Shown here one piece after another: positions 1 through 6,474 of a DNA stretch of 6,474 bases. Position 1 is the stretch's first letter. The number at the start of each line of letters is the position of its first letter. A program made the position numbers and the translations under genes. The notes beneath the pieces were generated by a model that saw only the letters and a program-made list of their open reading frames with translations, ran no database searches and was not told the DNA's origin. The DNA is from DASYHS01 sp035998295 (GTDB lineage: Bacteria > Pseudomonadota > Alphaproteobacteria > Azospirillales > Azospirillaceae): positions 1 through 6,474 of the forward strand of contig NZ_DASYHS010000133.1 in NCBI RefSeq assembly GCF_035998295.1, written 5' to 3'.

Positions 1-588
1 CCGGTCGACGAGCGCTGGTGCCTGGTCCACGCGACCCACATGGTGCCCGGCGAGACGGTGGCGCTCGCCCGCTCGGGCGCCGTCGCCGGGCTCTGCCCGA
101 TCACGGAGGCCGATCTCGGCGACGGCGTGTTCGACGCGCAGCGTTTCGTCGAGGCGGGGGGGCTCTACGGCATCGGCTCGGACTCGAACGTCCGCATCGC
201 GCTCGCCGAGGAACTGCGCCTGCTGGAGTACGGCCAGCGCCTGACCCGGCGGCGGCGCAACCTGTTCGCCCGCGACGGCCGCTCGACCGGCCGCGCGCTG
301 TACGAGGACGCGCTCGCCGGCGGTGCCCGCGCGCTCGGCCGCGGCTCGGGCTCGATCGCGCCGGGACGCTTGGCCGACCTGGTCGCAGTGGACCCGACGG
401 GGCTGCTCGTCGCCGACCACGGGGGCGACCGGGTGCTCGACGGCTGGCTGTTCGCCGGGGACGACCACATCGTCCGCGACGTGTGGTCGGCCGGCCGGCA
501 CATCGTGACGCAGGGCCGCCACGTCCGCGGCGAGGCCGTCCGGCAGGCCTTCCGGCGCGCCCTCGACGAACTGCGCGAGGGACTGTGA
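1..588 (+). CDS. hutF: Formimidoylglutamate deiminase HutF, C-terminal part (5' truncated)
   Basis: HutF is a zinc amidohydrolase that converts N-formimino-L-glutamate to N-formyl-L-glutamate plus ammonia in the five-step histidine degradation route. The window opens inside the gene in frame 1 and shows 195 codons, a bit under half of the usual roughly 450. Visible family hallmarks are WCLVHATH (residues 6-13 of the fragment), which carries a metal/active-site histidine region, then CPITEADLGDG (32-42), and GIGSDSN (57-63) with the conserved catalytic and metal-binding aspartate. EELRLLEYGQRL follows, and the end has the usual amidohydrolase return to the small beta domain (GSIAPGRLADLVAVD). 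No frameshift is seen. The stop overlaps the hutC start by four bases, so the two are probably co-transcribed and translationally coupled. The ATG at base 40 lies inside the conserved core and is not the true start. The identification is firm because this motif set separates HutF from generic deaminases. Confidence 0.93.
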   Translation, partial: PVDERWCLVHATHMVPGETVALARSGAVAGLCPITEADLGDGVFDAQRFVEAGGLYGIGSDSNVRIALAEELRLLEYGQRLTRRRRNLFARDGRSTGRALYEDALAGGARALGRGSGSIAPGRLADLVAVDPTGLLVADHGGDRVLDGWLFAGDDHIVRDVWSAGRHIVTQGRHVRGEAVRQAFRRALDELREGL

Positions 589-1319
589 CGTCCTCGGTCC
601 GGACGGAGGAGCAGCCGGTCTACCGGCGCGTCAAGGGGGCGATCCTGGACCGCATCCGGGCCGGCGAATGGCGGCCGGGCCAGCGCATCCCGTCGGAAGC
701 CGAACTGGCCGAGGCGTTCGGCTGCGCGCGCATGACGGTGCACCGCTCCCTGCGCGAGCTCGCGAGCGAAGGGGTGGTGGAGCGCCGCCGGCGCGCGGGC
801 ACGCGCGTGGCGCTGCAGGAAGGGCGCAACGTCCTGTTCGACATCCCGCGCATCGACCTGCAGATCGCCCAGACGGGCGCCGCCTACCGCTACGAGGCGG
901 TGCGGCGGGAGGTCGTCCGCCCGCCCCCGGCCGTGCGCGCGCAGCTCGGGCTGACGGCGCGGCGCGATGCGCTGCACGTCTTGTGCCTGCACCACGCCAA
1001 CGGCGTGCCCTTCCAGCTCGAGGACCGCTGGATCAACCTCGACGCGGTGCCCGACGCGCGCGATGCCGACCTGACGGCGGAGCCGCCGGGCCGCTGGCTG
1101 CTCGCGAACGTCGCCTGGTCGGACGCCGAGCACGTCATGTCGGCCGCCAACGCCACCGAGGAGGAGGCGCGGCTGCTCGACCTGGCCGGACGCGACGCCC
1201 TCTACGTCGTGGAGCGGCGCACCTGGCGGGGCGAGCGGGTCGTGACCTACGCCCGCTTCGCCCATCCCGGCCGCTACTACCGCCTGCGCACCGCGATCAC
1301 GCCGCCGGGCGGGCCGTAG
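585..1319 (+). CDS. hutC: HutC, GntR-family histidine utilisation repressor
   Basis: This is a transcription factor of 244 residues, the normal size for HutC. Residues about 10-77 form a GntR winged helix-turn-helix: PVYRRVKGAILDRI, then GQRIPSEAELAEAFG and the recognition helix CARMTVHRSLRELASEGVV. Residues about 90-238 are a UTRA effector domain with HutC-like stretches FQLEDRWIN (143-151), PGRWLL, SDAEHVMSA and the terminal HPGRYYRLR (227-235). HutC proteins repress hut genes and are released by urocanate; that role is family knowledge. The start chosen is the GTG at 585, which overlaps the hutF stop as GTGA. Upstream in-frame sequence is only a shadow of hutF. A purine-rich GAGGGA sits very close (577-582), so initiation probably relies on coupling to hutF translation. 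No operator could be recognised in the window. The gene ends 21 bases before the tail of the opposing ATP-grasp gene. Confidence 0.92.
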   Translation: MTSSVRTEEQPVYRRVKGAILDRIRAGEWRPGQRIPSEAELAEAFGCARMTVHRSLRELASEGVVERRRRAGTRVALQEGRNVLFDIPRIDLQIAQTGAAYRYEAVRREVVRPPPAVRAQLGLTARRDALHVLCLHHANGVPFQLEDRWINLDAVPDARDADLTAEPPGRWLLANVAWSDAEHVMSAANATEEEARLLDLAGRDALYVVERRTWRGERVVTYARFAHPGRYYRLRTAITPPGGP

Positions 1320-1340
1320 CGGCGTCGTCCCGGCAAGGTT

Positions 1341-2612
1341 CTACGGCGCCAGCTCGAAGAACCCCTCGGCCTCCCATTGGCGGATGCGGCGGTGATCGGC
1401 CTCGACCACCCCGGGATCGGGATCGACGAGATAGATCAGGCCGGGGCTCGTGAACAGGTCCTCGGTCGGGCGGATCGCGTCGCCGGCCTTCGGGCAGTTG
1501 ACCGCCTGGGAGAAGGAGGGCAGCTCGAACACGTCGTGCAGGCGCTTCAACCCGGCGATCGTTCCGGACTGGCGCGAGATCAGGCTGACGAAGCGCGCGT
1601 GCTCGCGCCGCAGGTAGGGAGCGGCGCTGCGCACGCGGAAGCGGTCCTCGTCGAACCATGCCTCGGCCAGCAGGCTCGCGTGGCTGCATCCCACCGCCCG
1701 GCCGGTGGTCCGGTGCGAGATGCTGCCGGCGAGCCGGGCCCCGATCTCGATCAGGACCGGCCCGCGGTCGGTCAGCATCAGCTCCGAATGGCTGGCGCCG
1801 TTGCGGATGCCGAGCGCGTCGAGCACCCGGCCGACATAGCCGGTCAGCGTGTCCTGCACCGGGCCGCGCGCGTCCAGCAGGATGCCGTGGTCGTAGACGA
1901 GATTGCCGCCGGGCATCAGCGTCTTGTTGATCTGCCAGATCTCGGAGAAATAGGGCCGGCCGTCCCGGCTCACCGCGTTCACGACGTATTCCTGGCCCTT
2001 GACGTAGGCCTGCGCCAGCACCTCGTCGTTGCGCGAGCCCAGCCGGTTGGTGACGCCGATCAGCGCCCCGAAGGCGCGCCGGACCTCCTGCTCGTCGTCG
2101 CAGAAGGTGACGCCGTCGGAGCCGGCGCTGTCGAGGGGCTTCAGGACCACCGGCCACCGGCCGGCGGCGCGCGCCCAGTCCAGGATCCGCTGGAGGTCGC
2201 CGGACCGGACCTGCGCGATCGCGTCGAGGCCGGCCCGTCGCAGCGTTTCCTGCATCTCGTACTTGTCGCGCCGGGCGCGGGACAGGGCCGGGTCGTTGCC
2301 GGGCAGGTCCAGCGCCGCGGCGAGCCGGTCGAACAGCAGCACTCCGCACTCCGCCCCGACCAGCAGGTCGGTGACGCCGAGCGCCCGGAGCGCGGCGGCG
2401 GTATCATCGACGCTGCCGGAGTGGACCACGTTGGCGCGGAAGTCGCCGGGGCGGAAGGATGGCGCGTAGACCGCCGGCATCGGCTGCGTGCTCTGGACGT
2501 GCACGCAGTCGACCCCGTACCCGGCCAGCATGCCCGGCAGCAGGCTGCCGGAGGAATAGGCGTCCACGATGGCGCACAGTCGTGTTTCGCCGGGCTGCCG
2601 CTCACCGGGCAT
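1341..2612 (-). CDS. ATP-grasp ligase, L-amino acid (dipeptide) ligase-like
   Basis: This predicted cytosolic ligase has 423 residues, a size typical of BacD-like L-amino acid ligases. These activate a carboxylate as acyl-phosphate with ATP and join it to an amine. The N-terminal pre-ATP-grasp part starts with IVDAYSSGSLLPGML (15-29). Next come the ATP-binding lysine in VVLKPLDSAGSDGVTF (155-170, K158 and a glycine-rich loop), the hinge VLAQAYVKGQEYVV (198-211), and the metal-binding acidic residues in SHSELML (E277) and IEIGARLAGS (E289 with arginine R293). All core elements are present, so it should be active. The ATG at 2612 is well supported: GGAGG at 2620-2624 lies seven bases upstream, and the gene overlaps the end of the transporter gene by 11 bases. 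It is the last gene of the minus-strand run. Substrates cannot be read from sequence. Alternative ATP-grasp roles, such as carboxylate-amine ligation in cofactor or nucleotide metabolism, fit less well with the exporter next to it. Confidence 0.8.
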   Translation of the reverse strand: MPGERQPGETRLCAIVDAYSSGSLLPGMLAGYGVDCVHVQSTQPMPAVYAPSFRPGDFRANVVHSGSVDDTAAALRALGVTDLLVGAECGVLLFDRLAAALDLPGNDPALSRARRDKYEMQETLRRAGLDAIAQVRSGDLQRILDWARAAGRWPVVLKPLDSAGSDGVTFCDDEQEVRRAFGALIGVTNRLGSRNDEVLAQAYVKGQEYVVNAVSRDGRPYFSEIWQINKTLMPGGNLVYDHGILLDARGPVQDTLTGYVGRVLDALGIRNGASHSELMLTDRGPVLIEIGARLAGSISHRTTGRAVGCSHASLLAEAWFDEDRFRVRSAAPYLRREHARFVSLISRQSGTIAGLKRLHDVFELPSFSQAVNCPKAGDAIRPTEDLFTSPGLIYLVDPDPGVVEADHRRIRQWEAEGFFELAP

Positions 2613-3513
2613 GCAGGTGCCTCCGCATGTAGATGTTCGCGATCACGAAGAGGGTGACGAGACCGACGCCGGCGACGCGGGCGAGGTTGAAGGCGAGCCG
2701 GTCGTCGAAGTTCTGGAAGACCAGGATGAAGACCGGCGTCATCGCGATGATGACCGCCACCTCGACCGGGCTCGACAGCTTGATGCCGAACTGCAGGATG
2801 TAGATCGGCAGCGCGATCCCGGCGACGGCCATCACGACGATCACCGGCCAGTGACGCGCGAGCTGGGCGCCAGGATCGACCCCGCGCCAGACCATGTCGG
2901 CAAGCGCCAGCAGGATCAGCAGGTAGAAGCGGTGCGCCATCAGGCGCGCGGGTGTCCAGCCCGCGAGGTAGAGGCGCTTGGAATATACGGTCGTCGCCAC
3001 GACCGCGGCACCGCTCACGAGGCAGGCCGCGAGCGAGGTCCAGACGGCGAAGGCGCCGGCCCCGGGCGCGATCGCCTCTCCGGTGCCGGTGGTCCAGATC
3101 AGCAGGAGCACCGCGGCCAGGATGCCGGCCCCGGTCCACACGTCGCTGGCCAGCACCCGGTCGCCCGACCGCACGATCGCGTAGGAGACGATGGTGAGCA
3201 GCGGGCCCACCGACGCAATGATCGCGCTGACGACCGCCGGCTCGATGTACCGGAGCGCATAGAACAGGATGCCCCAGGCCCCGGCGCTGGCCAGGTTGAC
3301 GACCGCGAGGTCGCGCAATTCCCCCGGCCCTGCCCACGCCGCCCGCACCTTCCCGGCCGCGTTGAACAGGTGGAAGAAAGATGCCGTCACCATGAAGGCG
3401 ACGAACACGACGAGCGACGGGTCCGCGGCCTGGACCAGATTCCCCGCCACGACCTCCTTGGCTGCCGTGAACAGCGCGAAGATGATGACCAGGGAGACTC
3501 CCTTGAAACGCAA
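2602..3513 (-). CDS. EamA/DMT-superfamily transporter, probable exporter
   Basis: This inner-membrane protein of 303 residues has about ten hydrophobic segments, roughly 6-24, 33-53, 70-90, 93-113, 124-141, 153-176, 190-207, 221-241, 249-267 and 276-294. They form two EamA halves, the standard drug/metabolite transporter layout. The stretch RYIEPAVVSAIIASVGPLLTI (about 88-108) matches the signature end of the first EamA repeat, and PVEVAVIIAMTPVFILVF is its counterpart in the second. Family members often export amino acids or related small metabolites; cargo cannot be told from sequence. The start is taken as TTG at 3513, because no in-frame ATG or GTG lies nearby, the first helix begins at once, and purine-rich GAGGAAG and GAGG lie 5 to 10 bases upstream. 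It begins 7 bases after the methyltransferase stop, and its end overlaps the ligase start. It probably exports the product or an intermediate of the cassette. Confidence 0.88.
   Translation of the reverse strand: MRFKGVSLVIIFALFTAAKEVVAGNLVQAADPSLVVFVAFMVTASFFHLFNAAGKVRAAWAGPGELRDLAVVNLASAGAWGILFYALRYIEPAVVSAIIASVGPLLTIVSYAIVRSGDRVLASDVWTGAGILAAVLLLIWTTGTGEAIAPGAGAFAVWTSLAACLVSGAAVVATTVYSKRLYLAGWTPARLMAHRFYLLILLALADMVWRGVDPGAQLARHWPVIVVMAVAGIALPIYILQFGIKLSSPVEVAVIIAMTPVFILVFQNFDDRLAFNLARVAGVGLVTLFVIANIYMRRHLHAR
2620..2624 (-). promoter_or_regulatory. Ribosome-binding site of the ATP-grasp ligase gene
   Basis: On the minus strand a GGAGG lies seven bases before the ATG at 2612, inside the last codons of the transporter gene. 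It is the clearest Shine-Dalgarno in the window and fixes the ligase start despite the 11-base gene overlap. Confidence 0.75.
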
Positions 3514-3520
3514 TGGCGCC

Positions 3521-4222
3521 TCACTTCCTCAACGTCAGAACATATCCCTTGTGAGTATGGACATATTCACGATAACCCTGGTGCGGCTGCTCTTCCCAGG
3601 TGATCTTCTTGATTTCATGTTCCCTGGACGGCACGGCCGCCGCAAGCTCCTCGACGTCCGCGCGTCCATAGGCACGATAGTAAAGACCTGTCTTCGACAC
3701 CAGCTCGTTCGGACTCACCTCCGTCATGCTGTCGTCGCGGATGTTCTCGTCGTCGTCGGCGAAGAAGTTCATGACCAGCGTGCCGCCCGGGGCCAGCACG
3801 CGCAGCATCTCCCTCACCGCGTCGACCGGCGTCGTCAGGTGGCTGATCACGTCCCAGGTCAGCACGGCATTGAAGGCGCCGTCGGCGAAGCTGGTGCCGA
3901 ACAGGTTCTCCACCGACGTCGCGATGCGCGGCGCGCCGATGCGGACCAGCCGGCGCTCGAGGATCCGCAGGGCGTTGGCGGAAGCGTCGGCGGCGACGAT
4001 CCCCGGGAACTCCGCCGCGAGCGGCAGGATGTTGCGGCCGTCGCCGCAGGGTAGCGCCAGGATGCGCTTCGCGCCGTCGCGCCGCCACAGTGCCGCCACG
4101 TCCTCGACGACGTAGGCGGCCGGGTCCTCGCCCCAGATGGCCGCATCCGCCTCGGCATCGTACATGCCGTCCCATTGCCGGCGGGTGTCGGCGTATTTCG
4201 CACGGATATCGGTGTCGGTCAT
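3521..4222 (-). CDS. Class I SAM-dependent methyltransferase
   Basis: This 233-residue Rossmann-fold methyltransferase is predicted to be cytosolic and to move a methyl group from S-adenosylmethionine to a small molecule. Motif I is ILALPCGDGRNILPLA (54-69), the PCGDGRN variant of the SAM-binding glycine loop. VAADAS (76-81) supplies the acidic residue expected to bind the SAM ribose. NAVLTWDVISHL (118-129) and the following VREMLRVLAPGGTLVMNFF (136-154) are the later core strands and the usual post-core motif. The N-terminal region (KYADTRRQWDGMYD) is the capping segment common in this fold. The ATG at 4222 overlaps the ureohydrolase stop as ATGA, so translation is probably coupled; a weak GGGA lies nine bases upstream. 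The last 80 or so bases of the gene are less GC-rich than the rest. The acceptor (N, O, S or carboxylate) is unknown. Primary metabolism methyltransferases such as UbiE or BioC are less likely given the tight operon. Confidence 0.85.
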   Translation of the reverse strand: MTDTDIRAKYADTRRQWDGMYDAEADAAIWGEDPAAYVVEDVAALWRRDGAKRILALPCGDGRNILPLAAEFPGIVAADASANALRILERRLVRIGAPRIATSVENLFGTSFADGAFNAVLTWDVISHLTTPVDAVREMLRVLAPGGTLVMNFFADDDENIRDDSMTEVSPNELVSKTGLYYRAYGRADVEELAAAVPSREHEIKKITWEEQPHQGYREYVHTHKGYVLTLRK

Positions 4223-5184
4223 GCGTGCTGGTCCCGTTTGCGTATGGCGAGCAGGGTTATGAACTCGAAGACGAGGTTGGCCGCCAGGATGGACGTCATG
4301 TTGGCGGCGTCGAACAGGGGATTGACCTCGACGAGGTCGATGCCGGCGAAGTCCAGCCCCGCGAGGCGGCGGACGATGCCAAGCGCTTCGCGGGGGAACA
4401 GGCCTCCGACCTCCGGCGCGCCGGTGCCGGGCGCGACCGAGACGTCCATGACGTCGATGTCGAAGGAAAGATAGACCTTGGCACCGCCCACCCGCTCGTG
4501 CACGGCCGCGGCCGTGCGCTCGGGGCCGAGCTCGGCCACCCGCTCGACCGGCAGCACCTGGAAGCCCAGCGCCTCGGACTCCTGCGGGAACATCCCCGGG
4601 AAGACGGTCCCGTTCATGCCGAGCTGGATCGAGCGGGACGGATCGATCAGCCCTTCCTCGACGGCCCGGCGGAACACCGTCCCGTTGTTGTAGCGCACGC
4701 GGCCGCCGTAGTAGCTGTCGACGATGTCCTGATGGCTGTCGAAATGGACCAGCGAGAGCGGGCCGTGCCGGCGCGCCACCGCGCGCAGCAGGGGCAGGGA
4801 CACCGCGTGGTCGCCGCCGAGCGAGAGCGGCACCGCGCCTGCCTCGACGATCGGGGCCACGTCCCCCGTGATGAGATCGAAGCTGGTCTCGATCAGCTCG
4901 GGGATCACCGGCGTGTCGCCGTAGTCGACGACCTTCAGGACGTCGAACGGCGTGAAGCCGAAGGTGCGGTGGAACCGGCGCAGGTAGAGCTTGGACTGCT
5001 CCCGGATGGCGCCGGGCCCGAACCGCGCCCCGACCCGAATGGCGCCTCCGGAATCGAAGGGCACGCCGACCACCGCGACGTCCACCCCGGCGAGGTCGCG
5101 GGTGTGCGGCAGCTTCATGAAGGTGGTGATGCCGGCCGCCCTCGACTGCAGCTCGCTTGCCGCCTGGATCTGGCTCTTCTCCAT
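4219..5184 (-). CDS. Arginase/agmatinase-family ureohydrolase, divergent pocket
   Basis: This 321-residue binuclear manganese hydrolase belongs to a family that cleaves guanidino or amidino groups. All six metal ligands are present: H126 in SLGGDHAVSLP, D149, H151 and D153 in HFDSHQD, and D242 and D244 in SFDIDVMD. The N-terminal GVPFDSGG...GARFGPGAIRE and the terminal VEVNPLFD are also of the agmatinase subtype. Several usually fixed pocket positions differ. The HGT motif reads NNGT (N167), the IGIRG strand reads LGMNG, and DPAxAPGTGTPE reads DVSVAPGTGAPE. It is probably active but on an uncertain substrate, so speB or another specific name is not warranted. HutG-type formimidoylglutamase was considered because hut genes are near, but a HutF-using pathway does not need it and the gene is in a different, opposing operon. 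The ATG at 5184 has a weak AAGGG upstream. It is followed by an overlapping methyltransferase gene. Confidence 0.87.
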   Translation of the reverse strand: MEKSQIQAASELQSRAAGITTFMKLPHTRDLAGVDVAVVGVPFDSGGAIRVGARFGPGAIREQSKLYLRRFHRTFGFTPFDVLKVVDYGDTPVIPELIETSFDLITGDVAPIVEAGAVPLSLGGDHAVSLPLLRAVARRHGPLSLVHFDSHQDIVDSYYGGRVRYNNGTVFRRAVEEGLIDPSRSIQLGMNGTVFPGMFPQESEALGFQVLPVERVAELGPERTAAAVHERVGGAKVYLSFDIDVMDVSVAPGTGAPEVGGLFPREALGIVRRLAGLDFAGIDLVEVNPLFDAANMTSILAANLVFEFITLLAIRKRDQHA

Positions 5185-5257
5185 CTGGGCCCTTGGATGG
5201 TTGCGCGAAGGAAGGCCCCCTCTCCCGTCGCGAGGGAGAGGGGGTCGCTACGGCACG
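5185..5257 (-). other. 73-base spacer, the only sizeable intergenic gap
   Basis: This spacer separates the radical SAM stop from the ureohydrolase start. It contains the hairpin and, near the ureohydrolase ATG, a weak AAGGG ribosome-binding candidate. I see no convincing -35/-10 promoter in it, so whether the four downstream genes have their own transcript start or depend on read-through cannot be decided from sequence. Confidence 0.6.
5216..5244. repeat. Perfect inverted repeat / hairpin between radical SAM and ureohydrolase genes
   Basis: Eleven-base arms CCCCCTCTCCC (5216-5226) and GGGAGAGGGGG (5234-5244) are perfectly complementary around a seven-base loop; a G-T and a G-C pair can extend the base of the stem. 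It lies 14 bases after the radical SAM stop as transcribed. There is no T-tract on the minus-strand RNA side (the arm is followed by CCTTCC), so it is not a textbook intrinsic terminator. Palindromes of this CCCTCTCCC/GGGAGAGGG kind are common as dispersed intergenic elements in high-GC proteobacteria (general knowledge). It may end or dampen transcription, protect an mRNA end, or be a REP-like element. No second copy occurs in the window. Confidence 0.7.
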
Positions 5258-6474
5258 TCACTGCACGTTGATGACCGTCTCGTATCCGCGCCTCTTGAGG
5301 TCCAGGATCAGCAGGTCGAGGGACATGTTCTCGTCGTTGGTCGAGAATATCTTGTTCTTGCTCAGATACTCCGACATCTCGTTGATGAACCCCTCGATGT
5401 ACTCGGTCTTCTTGGGGTAGTCGTCCTCGTCCGCGTAGCCGAGCAGGCTGTCGAAGGAACTCGACCGTTCGTAGCGCTTGCGGAAGGGCGACTTGGAATG
5501 GTCGCGCGAGTCCATCTCCAGCGGCGTGAACAGGCGCAGCTCCAGCTTGCCGCGGACCGTGAAGAACGGACGCACCTTCTTGGCCAGCACGTTGGTGCGC
5601 AGGAAATCGACCGTCATCTTCAAGTCGTCGACCGTCTCGCCGGGGTAGTTGTGGAAGAGCATCAGCTTGTTCACGATGCCCTTCTCGGTGCTGATGTTCA
5701 AGATCTCCTGGACCTGCCGGATCGACACGCCCTTGATCATCTTCTTCAGCACCTTCTGGGAAGCCGACTCCAGCCCCCACTCGACGACCCGGATGCCGGC
5801 CTTGTGCCATAGCTCGAGGATTCCGGGCTCGAGGAACTGCGGCTCGAAGCGGGCATAGGTGAGGATGTTGACGTCGAGGTCGCGCTTGATCAGCTCTTCC
5901 GCGATCGCCTTCCCTTCGTGCACCTCCAGCATGTCGTCAACGAAGTGGAAGAAGCGCGTGTTGTAACGCTTCACCAGGTACTCGATGTTGTCGACCGTGG
6001 TCTTGGCATCGTTGCTGTAGTACCCGGAATAGGTTTTGTAGTGATTGCAGAAGGTGCATTTCGCGAAGGCGCAACCCCGCGACGTCGACAGCGGCAAGGT
6101 CGGCAACAGGAACTTGTCGAGGTCGTAGTCGTCGAAATCGGGGCGGAACACCGAGAGGCTGATGTCGTAGCGGGCCTCATTGACCTTGATGTTGCCCTCC
6201 TCGTCCCGATAGACGACACCGTCGATCTCCTCGACCTTTTTCTGGCCACGCAGGAAGTCCAGCATCGTCGTTTCGGCTTCCTTCAGGAAACCGTAGTCAA
6301 TGTAGTCGTTGTTCTTGAGGTATTCTTCTTTGAAGGTCGAGACGTCGGGGCCGCCGACGACGATCTTGCCATCGATCAGCGGCCTCAGATGGCGGGCGAA
6401 CCACAGCGTCGCCTTGCGCTGGATCTGGATCACCGAGAAGCCGACGATGCGCGGGTTGAGGGCCGCCACCTCGA
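5258..6474 (-). CDS. Radical SAM protein, B12-binding-type architecture (5' truncated)
   Basis: The gene runs off the right edge. About 404 codons are visible, and the GTG at 6469 is probably internal because the frame stays open to the edge. The first 45 or so residues (PRIVGFSV near 6-13, KIVVGGPDVS near 35-44) look like the end of a cobalamin-binding Rossmann domain; the diagnostic DxHxxG would be upstream and is not seen. The radical SAM domain has SRGCAFAKCTFC (130-141) with cysteines 133, 138 and 141 in CX4CX2C spacing, FVDDML (176-181), WGLESASQKVLKKMIKG (231-247) and the YPGETVDD turn (275-282). A roughly 90-residue C-terminal extension is rich in charged residues. Such enzymes often methylate or rearrange unactivated carbons using a 5'-deoxyadenosyl radical; the reaction here is unknown. 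GC content is visibly lower than in the hut genes. It probably belongs with the downstream ureohydrolase operon, but a hairpin lies between them. Confidence 0.85.
   Translation of the reverse strand, partial: EVAALNPRIVGFSVIQIQRKATLWFARHLRPLIDGKIVVGGPDVSTFKEEYLKNNDYIDYGFLKEAETTMLDFLRGQKKVEEIDGVVYRDEEGNIKVNEARYDISLSVFRPDFDDYDLDKFLLPTLPLSTSRGCAFAKCTFCNHYKTYSGYYSNDAKTTVDNIEYLVKRYNTRFFHFVDDMLEVHEGKAIAEELIKRDLDVNILTYARFEPQFLEPGILELWHKAGIRVVEWGLESASQKVLKKMIKGVSIRQVQEILNISTEKGIVNKLMLFHNYPGETVDDLKMTVDFLRTNVLAKKVRPFFTVRGKLELRLFTPLEMDSRDHSKSPFRKRYERSSSFDSLLGYADEDDYPKKTEYIEGFINEMSEYLSKNKIFSTNDENMSLDLLILDLKRRGYETVINVQ

Noticed and set aside
165..1265. Long minus-strand open frame opposite hutF and hutC (366 codons)
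   Set aside because: High GC leaves antisense frames open. The translation has no recognisable domain and is low-complexity Arg/Ala/Pro-rich, and the plus strand carries clear HutF and HutC motifs.
1377..2657. Long plus-strand open frame opposite the ATP-grasp gene (426 codons)
   Set aside because: This is a shadow of the ligase gene. Its translation is unstructured Asp/Arg/Gly/Val repeats, while the opposite strand carries all ATP-grasp motifs.
4219..5184. Ureohydrolase as HutG (formimidoylglutamase) of the neighbouring hut pathway
   Set aside because: HutF already consumes formiminoglutamate and the matching HutG would be an unrelated N-formylglutamate amidohydrolase. This gene is on the opposite strand and coupled to a methyltransferase.
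5216..5244. Hairpin called as a classical Rho-independent terminator
   Set aside because: No run of T follows the stem on the minus strand, so only an inverted repeat with possible regulatory effect is supported.
4090..5271. Long plus-strand open frame opposite the ureohydrolase gene (393 codons)
   Set aside because: It mirrors the codons of the ureohydrolase and shows no domain or plausible start context.
6467..6469. GTG at 6469 as the true start of the radical SAM gene
   Set aside because: The frame continues open to the window edge, no ribosome-binding site can be assessed, and starting here would cut through a cobalamin-binding-like domain.

Overview
The window is very GC-rich, with strong third-position G/C bias and closely packed or overlapping genes. 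A hutF-type histidine-degradation gene sits beside a HutC regulator. This pattern fits a high-GC proteobacterium, perhaps an alphaproteobacterium; the lineage is inferred from composition and gene content only.

Left part, plus strand (1-1319): the 3' end of hutF (formimidoylglutamate deiminase) overlaps by 4 bases with a complete hutC (GntR/UTRA repressor). This is an ordinary histidine-utilisation segment whose other genes lie upstream, outside the window.

Right part, minus strand (6474 down to 1341): five genes read toward the hut genes and end tail-to-tail with hutC, only 21 bases apart. In transcription order they are a 5'-truncated radical SAM protein with remnants of a cobalamin-binding-like domain, an arginase/agmatinase-family ureohydrolase, a class I SAM-dependent methyltransferase, an EamA/DMT-type ten-helix transporter, and an ATP-grasp ligase resembling L-amino acid (dipeptide) ligases. 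The last four are tightly coupled (4-base overlap, 7-base gap, 11-base overlap). The radical SAM gene is separated from them by 73 bases that contain a strong hairpin of 11 perfect base pairs.

Taken together, the minus-strand genes look like a small biosynthesis-and-export cassette for an amino-acid-derived metabolite: radical modification, amidine/guanidine hydrolysis, methylation, ATP-dependent amide formation and export. This is inference. No product can be named, and the cluster continues off the right edge. The ureohydrolase keeps all six metal ligands but lacks several residues usual in agmatinases around the substrate pocket. The radical SAM gene is clearly less GC-rich than the hut genes, which suggests the cassette has a separate history. 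Apart from the hairpin spacer there is no gene-free stretch of note, and no RNA genes, insertion sequences or CRISPR arrays were seen.
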